A stretch of DNA of 17,370 nt, taken from positions 1-17,370 of the forward strand of contig MU405498.1 in NCBI GenBank assembly GCA_022836615.1, given 5' to 3'. Source of the stretch: Annulohypoxylon bovei var. microspora (Eukaryota > Ascomycota > Sordariomycetes > Xylariales > Hypoxylaceae). Each line of letters opens with the position of its first letter. The stretch's first letter is position 1. A program made the translations under genes and the position numbers. Below, piece by piece: positions 17,340 to 17,370 of the stretch. The notes beneath the pieces were generated by a model. The model ran no database searches and was not told the DNA's origin. It worked only from the letters and a program-made list of their open reading frames with translations.

Positions 17340-17370
17340 GTGGGCCCCGGGCACGTAAAAAAAAAAAAAA
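17299..17370. other. G22 run and A14 tail at the contig end
   Basis: Twenty-two G (17299-17320) are followed by CCCC, a short A-rich stretch, GGGCCCCGGGC and 14 terminal A. The G run mirrors the C run near the left end. This pattern suggests low-quality read tails or adapter-like joins at contig ends, not natural sequence. Confidence 0.75.

Overview
The window looks like a piece of nuclear genome from a filamentous ascomycete (Pezizomycotina, probably a Sordariomycete). Evidence for this is the set of short GT-AG introns (51-80 nt, plus one long one), wide gene spacing, several copies of a CCTAGGTACCTAGG-type palindrome between genes, and gene families typical of such fungi. It appears to be a whole short contig: a run of 21 C lies near the left end, and a run of 22 G plus a terminal run of 14 A lie at the right end. 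These runs are probably sequencing or assembly artefacts.

Layout from left to right: 1-3302 has no gene I can support. 3303-4942 (minus) is a two-exon 6-phosphogluconate dehydrogenase paralogue with altered substrate-site residues. 5674-6122 (minus) is a three-exon, 110-residue secreted cysteine protein that resembles a beta/gamma-crystallin-like fold. 6263-7727 is AT-rich and gene-free. 7728-8756 (minus) is a mucin-like single-pass membrane protein with a ten-cysteine outer domain; its Ser/Thr-rich N-terminal part seems to continue to 8880 across a one-base frame slip. 9669-11719 (minus) is a complete five-exon SUB2/UAP56 mRNA-export helicase with an unusually long first intron (588 nt). It shares a 587-bp divergent promoter with 12307-12828 (plus), the RNase P protein RPR2/Rpp21. 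13299-16383 (plus) is a large uncharacterised fungal gene broken by an in-frame TAG and a frameshift. The right end holds a roughly 100-bp inverted-repeat structure and a doubtful ORF.

SUB2 and RPR2 are housekeeping RNA-processing genes and anchor the middle of the window. The material on both sides (dehydrogenase paralogue, secreted protein, surface protein, broken orphan gene) looks like variable accessory sequence. I see no evidence that the window encodes one coherent new system. The most promising unknowns are the broken orphan family, the small secreted protein and the modified dehydrogenase.
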